Below, in pieces: positions 7,730-11,756 of a stretch of DNA of 11,756 nucleotides. The stretch covers positions 1 to 11,756 of the forward strand of contig JASEIM010000036.1 in assembly GCA_030017655.1 (NCBI GenBank). The letters run 5' to 3'. This DNA is from Methanobacterium sp. (GTDB taxonomy: Archaea; Methanobacteriota; Methanobacteria; Methanobacteriales; Methanobacteriaceae). The translations under genes and the position numbers were made by a program. Positions within the stretch are counted from its first letter, which is position 1, and each line of letters begins with the position of its first letter. The notes beneath the pieces were generated by a model, which did not search any database, was not told the origin of the DNA, and saw only the letters and a program-made list of their open reading frames with translations.

Positions 7730-8467
7730 TTAACCAATCGATGCATTTGTGACCTCCGTTTTTTTATCTCTATGGATGTATTTTGTCAAAAGAACACTCA
7801 CCTCAAATAAGAGGATCATAGGGAAAGTGACAATAAGTTGAGTAAATGGTGTGGGATCAGGTGTTAAAATTCCTGCAATTACCAAAATACCGATGTAAGC
7901 TTCTTTTCTGTTACCTGTAAGTGTATCAGAATCAATTAGATCAAGGGATGCAAGGGCACAACATATTAGGGGTAATTCAAATAGGAGCCCGAATGTCAAT
8001 ATCATAAGAAGTGCAAATGAAATAAAATCCCCTAAAGTTAATAGTGGCGTAACTCCTGAAGAGGTTGCATAACCAATAAGGAATTTTAATGTCATTACAA
8101 GCACAGTTTTGTAAGTAAATATTGCTCCAATTCCAAAAAGTATCATTGCAGGAGGTATAGTTTTTATTAAAAAGGAATTTTCAGAACCTTTAAGGGCAGG
8201 TTTTAAAAATTTCATGACTTCATATATAATGTATGGTAGAGTAATAACAAACGCAACAAGTAAAGATACTTCTATTTGCGCCCATACTGCCTCTAATGGA
8301 CTTATAACAATCAAACGGACCCCTTCAGGTAGTAAATCATTCTGAATTCTAATAAGAAGTTGATTAGCAAAGGGAAATATTGCACAAGATACTCCAAGAA
8401 CTACTATAACTATTCTTATCAATCTACTTCTTAGCTCTTCAAAATGTGAGATTAATGATTCATCCAT
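7730..8467 (-). CDS. tatC: Twin-arginine translocase subunit TatC
   Basis: TatC is the membrane receptor that binds the twin-arginine signal. The 245-residue protein has six predicted membrane helices and the family signatures: SHFEELRSRL at the N-terminus with E11 matching E. coli E15, E96 in KGSENSF matching E103, FELP with E164 matching E170, and LTPDP before helix 5. The start at 8467 is supported by GGTGATG just upstream and overlaps the end of the protease gene by 16 bases, which suggests translational coupling. Its place in the operon with a Tat-signal hydrogenase marks the hydrogenase as the likely main substrate. Confidence 0.95.
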   Translation of the reverse strand: MDESLISHFEELRSRLIRIVIVVLGVSCAIFPFANQLLIRIQNDLLPEGVRLIVISPLEAVWAQIEVSLLVAFVITLPYIIYEVMKFLKPALKGSENSFLIKTIPPAMILFGIGAIFTYKTVLVMTLKFLIGYATSSGVTPLLTLGDFISFALLMILTFGLLFELPLICCALASLDLIDSDTLTGNRKEAYIGILVIAGILTPDPTPFTQLIVTFPMILLFEVSVLLTKYIHRDKKTEVTNASIG

Positions 8468-8928
8468 GATTCATCACCACTTAGGAAATTCTTTATCATA
8501 TTTACAGCCATTTCTGCACTTTTTGCCACATCATCTGAAAGTTCTAATGATTCTTCGATTTTATGAATCCTGATACCCATAATGTATATATTATCCAGGA
8601 TCTCTTCTGAGTAGACTGATTTCATCATTGAAAATATATCAAATAGACTTAAATCATGTCCCGAGAAATAATATTTTTCCTTCTCTTTTATTATATGAGA
8701 TGCCTTCATGAAAAGGATGTTTTCAATATCACAATTAGATCTAAAAGCATCAACAACAATGATTTTATTATATTTTTCAATTAAACTAAACAAAATCGCC
8801 CCATATGTTCCAGCATCTATTATATCTACTTGATATGGAAGAATCATCATTTCTAGCCTCTGAATTATCCTGATTCCTACTCCATCGTCTCCAAGTAGCA
8901 AATTTCCAAATCCAACAATACAGATCAT
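8452..8928 (-). CDS. [NiFe] hydrogenase maturation endopeptidase (HyaD/HybD/HycI family)
   Basis: This 158-residue cytoplasmic peptidase should remove the C-terminal extension of the large subunit after nickel insertion. It starts with GFGNLLLGDDGVG (residues 6-18), the family signature. The nickel-sensing residues known from E. coli HybD (E16, D62, H93) align with D15, D60 (VVDAF) and H91 (SGHDLS). IDAGTYG and the C-terminal MGIRIHKIEESLELS region also fit. It lies 32 bases after its presumed substrate gene and overlaps tatC by 16 bases. A GTGAG ribosome binding site precedes the ATG. Pairing of one peptidase with one hydrogenase is usual in this family. Confidence 0.93.
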   Translation of the reverse strand: MICIVGFGNLLLGDDGVGIRIIQRLEMMILPYQVDIIDAGTYGAILFSLIEKYNKIIVVDAFRSNCDIENILFMKASHIIKEKEKYYFSGHDLSLFDIFSMMKSVYSEEILDNIYIMGIRIHKIEESLELSDDVAKSAEMAVNMIKNFLSGDESWMNH

Positions 8929-8960
8929 TTTTTCTCACTGAAAATAATTTAGAGACGGCA

Positions 8961-10445
8961 CTATTCAGTGCCATCTGGGGTTTTAAGTTCTATCATGTGA
9001 GATGAACATGAACAACATGGATCAAATCCTCTTACGGTTCGGCTTGCATCCCCTAAAAGTAGTTTTTCGTCTTCAGTGGGGTCACGTCCTAACAATGCCA
9101 TTGTTTCTGGTCTTATCTCCACAAAATCATCTGCCACAGCTTCTTCAATAGCCCCTGTGTTTGCTGTAGTTGGCACCATACAGTCGTATGATGCAGTTTT
9201 TAAATCAGATCCTACTGTTATTGTGTGCATCAGGGTTCCACGGGGGGCTTCAATTACACCAATACCAGATCCTGCCTTCTTGTTTGGAGGTGAATAACTG
9301 TCCACTTGAGCTATGTTTGACCAGCCACCATTTAGAATTCTGTCGATTATTATTATTGTTTCTATTAGTCTTGCTATGTGTCTGTTTCTTGTTGAAGGAG
9401 ATAATATATCATTGGCAGCAACACCCCAATCAGATGCAATACTATTAACTGTTGATTTCACAACACTATCTCCGGCCTTGTATGCTACTCCAAGTCTTGC
9501 AAGAGGTCCTACTTCACAGACATAGTTTACACCATTGTAAGTATAGTATGGTCTTTTGGCGTAACTGTAGTTTGTTGGAAGACTTATCACACTTCCGTAA
9601 GGTGTTATGACCTCTTCTTTCACATTTGCTGGGTTAAATGGAACTATGTCAGCTGAGTTGAAGTCTGATGGATTTGATGGATCCCTTATTACAACTCCAC
9701 CCGATGTTCCAAAGTATGAAAATGATCCTGAAACACCGCTGTAGAAAGGAACACCTGAACTCATATAGTTACAGGGCCTTATACCAAAGTCGTTTGGCAG
9801 GGCCAATAGGGCCTCTTTTAAAGTACCTAAAAGGGATACGATATAATTTTGTATCTCTTGCATTCTCGCTTTGATCTGTCCAATTTCTGTTGTATTTGGG
9901 ACTTTAGTTTGCCCTCCAGGAATACATGACGCGGGATGAACAGGTTTTCCTCCAAATACAGCTACACAGGCCTGTGCCTTGTTGTGGGCACTGATTATAT
10001 TAGGAAGTTCCTGGTCTATTAGCTTATGCGGCAACATGTCCTTCCCAGCAAGTACAAAAAAGTGCAGAAGATGACTGTGGACTGTGTGTACTGCGAGCAT
10101 GAGTCTTCTAACTGCTTTTGCATTGTTAACTATGTTTGTGCCGTAGGCTGCCTCAACTGCGCATGTGCTTGCCATGTTTTGTGGAACTGGGCAAACACCA
10201 CATATCCTTGGGACTAGCTTTGTAACAGTTTCTGGTTGTTCCCCAACTGCAAATTTCTCAAATCCTCTAAATTCTGTGACACAAAACTTGGGATATCTTG
10301 CACCATTATCTGTTGGTAAATTCAAAGTTCCATCAGTTGGTGTTAGAAGGTTCTTTACTTTTAATTTTCCATCAACCAAGTAGGTTTCCAATTCAAGTTT
10401 TCCATCGCCTTCAATCCTAGTTACCGGTTTTATTTCAACTGCCAT
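8961..10445 (-). CDS. micH: [NiFe] hydrogenase large (catalytic) subunit, MIC-type
   Basis: The 494-residue subunit holds the Ni-Fe centre. Nickel and iron ligands are the RICGVC motif (C82, C85) and DPCCSC (C477, C480), with H483 completing the DPCxxCxxH motif. The peptidase should cut after H483 and release MIELKTPDGTE. Two usually conserved histidines differ: the RIEGH motif reads RIEGD (residues 10-14), and the position four after C85 is Q89. It has no signal peptide, so export depends on the Tat signal of the small subunit. An AGGTGAT site precedes the ATG, 8 bases after the small-subunit stop. The gene set matches the MIC island of corrosive Methanococcus maripaludis; the symbol is from memory of that literature and rests on context plus unusual motifs, not on an alignment. 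Confidence 0.9.
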   Translation of the reverse strand: MAVEIKPVTRIEGDGKLELETYLVDGKLKVKNLLTPTDGTLNLPTDNGARYPKFCVTEFRGFEKFAVGEQPETVTKLVPRICGVCPVPQNMASTCAVEAAYGTNIVNNAKAVRRLMLAVHTVHSHLLHFFVLAGKDMLPHKLIDQELPNIISAHNKAQACVAVFGGKPVHPASCIPGGQTKVPNTTEIGQIKARMQEIQNYIVSLLGTLKEALLALPNDFGIRPCNYMSSGVPFYSGVSGSFSYFGTSGGVVIRDPSNPSDFNSADIVPFNPANVKEEVITPYGSVISLPTNYSYAKRPYYTYNGVNYVCEVGPLARLGVAYKAGDSVVKSTVNSIASDWGVAANDILSPSTRNRHIARLIETIIIIDRILNGGWSNIAQVDSYSPPNKKAGSGIGVIEAPRGTLMHTITVGSDLKTASYDCMVPTTANTGAIEEAVADDFVEIRPETMALLGRDPTEDEKLLLGDASRTVRGFDPCCSCSSHMIELKTPDGTE

Positions 10446-10453
10446 TAAATCAC

Positions 10454-11374
10454 CTACTTACTCATCATCCCTGTTTTATTTGCCGTTGAGTTTGGTGCTG
10501 TGCTAGTATGGGTTCCATTTCCAGTCCCATATTTATTTGTCATCTGTACCTGGCCTTTTTCATAATATGGTGTTTCGGGGTACTTGTCTCTGTAACAGCC
10601 TATGCAAATATCATCAACCAGTGTACAGGGTGCTTTTCCATCAGTACTTCTTGTAGCTCCGCATTGCCATGGAGTATCATGACCCTGACATCCAAGGTGT
10701 TTTTTACATCCTGATCGACCAAGTTCATTTGCCTGAGGGCCTTCAGGATCATAAATACATGAATCACATACTTTTCCTGGTTTTATTGCTTCACCAATAG
10801 TACCGCCAGTTACCATGTACCAGATTTGTTCTGGTTGTGGTGGACATCCTCTGATGTAGGCATCTACAGAAATTACTTCATCTATAGGATAGAGATCCAA
10901 TAAACCTTTACTTCTGTTCAAACCAGGCACTCCACCAAAGGATGCACAATCTCCCATAGCAACCACCTTACTTGAAATTGACCTTGCATGATCCAGATGT
11001 TCTGATGCCTCAACTGTCGGACCTGCAATACCCTCGATTATACAAATATCCAGGGAACTTATATGTTCAAATGACTCAGCCAGCACATCCACAAGAAATG
11101 GCGCATACTTTATGTCTATTGTTGGTAGTATGTCAGCAGCAGTTGGGTTTGAAGAACTAATGTAGCGCATATCCAGCCCAAATTCTGTCAGAGAAACCTG
11201 ACATCCCGCACAAGTTCCAAGTTGGAGTATTCCAACTTTTGGAGAAGCAGCAAAGACTTCTTCCATGGTTGCCTGTCCACCAAACAGTGTTGCAACTGTA
11301 CCTGCACCGACAGCCTTTAGGAATGTTCTTCTATCTATTGGATGATCCAATATTTTTTTAAATTCTTTTTTCAT
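10454..11374 (-). CDS. [NiFe] hydrogenase small subunit with twin-arginine signal, MIC-type
   Basis: The 306-residue subunit carries electrons between the Ni-Fe site and the surface. DRRTFLKAVGAGTVATLFGG (residues 14-33) is a classic Tat signal, with a probable cut near residue 43. Twelve Cys fit three cubane clusters: proximal C55, C58, C143, C177; distal C203, C206, C223, C229; medial C238, C250, C257, C260. The distal His of group 1 enzymes is Cys (C203) and the medial Pro is Cys (C250), so all clusters should be [4Fe-4S]. The C-terminus (about 280-306) is rich in Ser, Thr and Asn with three N-X-T sequons and no membrane helix, unlike anchored periplasmic hydrogenases. GGTGA precedes the ATG. 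It is the first gene of the operon. Confidence 0.92.
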   Translation of the reverse strand: MKKEFKKILDHPIDRRTFLKAVGAGTVATLFGGQATMEEVFAASPKVGILQLGTCAGCQVSLTEFGLDMRYISSSNPTAADILPTIDIKYAPFLVDVLAESFEHISSLDICIIEGIAGPTVEASEHLDHARSISSKVVAMGDCASFGGVPGLNRSKGLLDLYPIDEVISVDAYIRGCPPQPEQIWYMVTGGTIGEAIKPGKVCDSCIYDPEGPQANELGRSGCKKHLGCQGHDTPWQCGATRSTDGKAPCTLVDDICIGCYRDKYPETPYYEKGQVQMTNKYGTGNGTHTSTAPNSTANKTGMMSK

Positions 11375-11422
11375 ACAAATTCACCACTTATGTATTACTT
11401 ATTTTATTTCCATGTATTATTG

Positions 11423-11435
11423 TTCCAATTTGGAA
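11423..11435. promoter_or_regulatory. Palindrome in the hydrogenase leader region
   Basis: TTCCAATTTGGAA is a perfect inverted repeat of 6-base arms around one base, 49 bases upstream of the small-subunit ATG. It could be an operator or lie in the 5' leader. No function is shown. Confidence 0.35.
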
Positions 11436-11464
11436 GTGTTGTACGATTTCATTTCCAGTTGGTA

Positions 11465-11486
11465 TCATCATGCTTTCATCATGCTT
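11465..11486. repeat. Tandem 11-base repeat upstream of the hydrogenase operon
   Basis: TCATCATGCTT occurs twice in perfect tandem (11465-11475 and 11476-11486). The 11-base period is about one helical turn, as expected for side-by-side binding of a regulator. On the minus strand it lies just downstream of a TATA-like sequence, where a bound protein could block or modulate initiation. Confidence 0.45.
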
Positions 11487-11492
11487 ATATCA
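11485..11492 (-). promoter_or_regulatory. Putative TATA box of the hydrogenase operon
   Basis: On the minus strand this region reads TGATATAAGC and would set the start of transcription near 11460, giving a leader of about 85 bases before the ATG at 11374. Other TATA-like stretches exist at 11536-11546, so the assignment is tentative. Confidence 0.3.
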
Positions 11493-11697
11493 ATACATGC
11501 CTACTTTAATACTTTTTGTTTTAAATTAATAGAAAAATATATATACATGTGAACGAAAACAGCTTTAATATATTAAATATATGGGGGTTGTAAAGTTTAG
11601 GGGTGTTGGAACTTTTGAAAAAAATTTTGAAAATATTATTTTCTGGATTTTAATGGACTCTAATTCAAAATTAACATGGTTAAATATAAGTATTAAG

Positions 11698-11744
11698 TGA
11701 GAGTAGATATATTAACATGACAAATGAAATTAAACCTACTCTCA
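11698..11744 (+). promoter_or_regulatory. Inverted repeat enclosing the transposase start codon, copy 3
   Basis: TGAGAGTAG (11698-11706) and CTACTCTCA (11736-11744) repeat the structure seen in copy 2 at 986-1032, with the same 29-base loop and the ATG at 11717 inside it. Bases in the loop have changed while both arms are unchanged. Confidence 0.5.
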
Positions 11745-11756
11745 ATTGTTGTATTG
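11717..11756 (+). CDS. Transposase of IS copy 3, N-terminal fragment
   Basis: The visible codons encode MTNEIKPTLNCCI, similar to MRNQILTTLNCNI of the complete transposase at 1005. The gene leaves the window after 13 codons, so its integrity is unknown. Confidence 0.75.
   Translation, partial: MTNEIKPTLNCCI

Larger units (their letters stand above)
11583..11756 (+). mobile_element. Insertion sequence copy 3, left end only
   Basis: The left terminal repeat starts with GGGGGTTGTAAAG at 11583 and the whole stretch aligns with 871-1040 at roughly 80% by eye, with 37 identical bases at 11678-11714 before the transposase start. It is the same IS family as copy 2 but clearly diverged. It reads away from the hydrogenase operon and continues past the window end. 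Confidence 0.9.

Noticed and set aside
9000..9020. Possible selenocysteine at the hydrogenase DPCxxC motif.
   Set aside because: Codons there are ordinary cysteine codons and the only stop is at the normal end of the gene.
9076..10383. Several plus-strand open frames of 60-90 codons opposite the hydrogenase large-subunit gene.
   Set aside because: They overlap a clearly coding minus-strand gene, resemble no protein family and lack good start sites.
1..11756. tRNA, rRNA, CRISPR array or replication origin.
   Set aside because: No cloverleaf, rRNA motif, regularly spaced repeat array or origin-like repeat cluster was seen on either strand by eye.

Overview
The window looks like AT-rich chromosomal DNA from a hydrogenotrophic methanogenic archaeon, most likely of the Methanobacteriales (Methanobacterium-like). 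Support: archaeal ribosome binding sites (GGTGA/GGAGG type), TATA-box promoters, T-tract terminators, an archaea-specific RecJ-like protein with DnaJ-type zinc fingers, and a methanogen-style secreted gamma carbonic anhydrase. The genus is an inference.

Layout. (1) 1-55 is the tail of one insertion sequence (IS). (2) 168-854 encodes an orphan zinc-ribbon/coiled-coil/tail-anchored protein. (3) 871-2232 is a complete IS copy with an intact DDE transposase. (4) 2383-3376 is a rubrerythrin-desulfoferrodoxin oxidative-stress pair. (5) 3667-4161 encodes a small lipoprotein. (6) 4241-6418 encodes the RecJ-like DHH protein. (7) 6689-11374, on the opposite strand, is a compact cluster: [NiFe] hydrogenase small subunit with a Tat signal, large subunit, maturation protease, TatC, TatA, and a secreted gamma carbonic anhydrase broken by a one-base frameshift. 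(8) 11583-11756 is the head of a third, diverged IS copy. All three IS copies point the same way.

The key system is the minus-strand cluster. The small subunit carries a twin-arginine signal, the large subunit has none and should be carried along, a dedicated peptidase finishes the large subunit, and TatA plus TatC in the same operon provide the export channel. No cytochrome b and no C-terminal membrane anchor are present, so the enzyme should end up outside the membrane without a membrane electron acceptor. This gene set matches the 'MIC' hydrogenase island described in iron-corroding Methanococcus maripaludis, where an extracellular hydrogenase speeds H2 formation from metallic iron and the island is genetically unstable. 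The secreted carbonic anhydrase would act in the same compartment on CO2/bicarbonate and protons, but its reading frame is interrupted between two of its zinc-ligand histidines. The flanking same-orientation IS copies offer a route for gain or loss of the segment.
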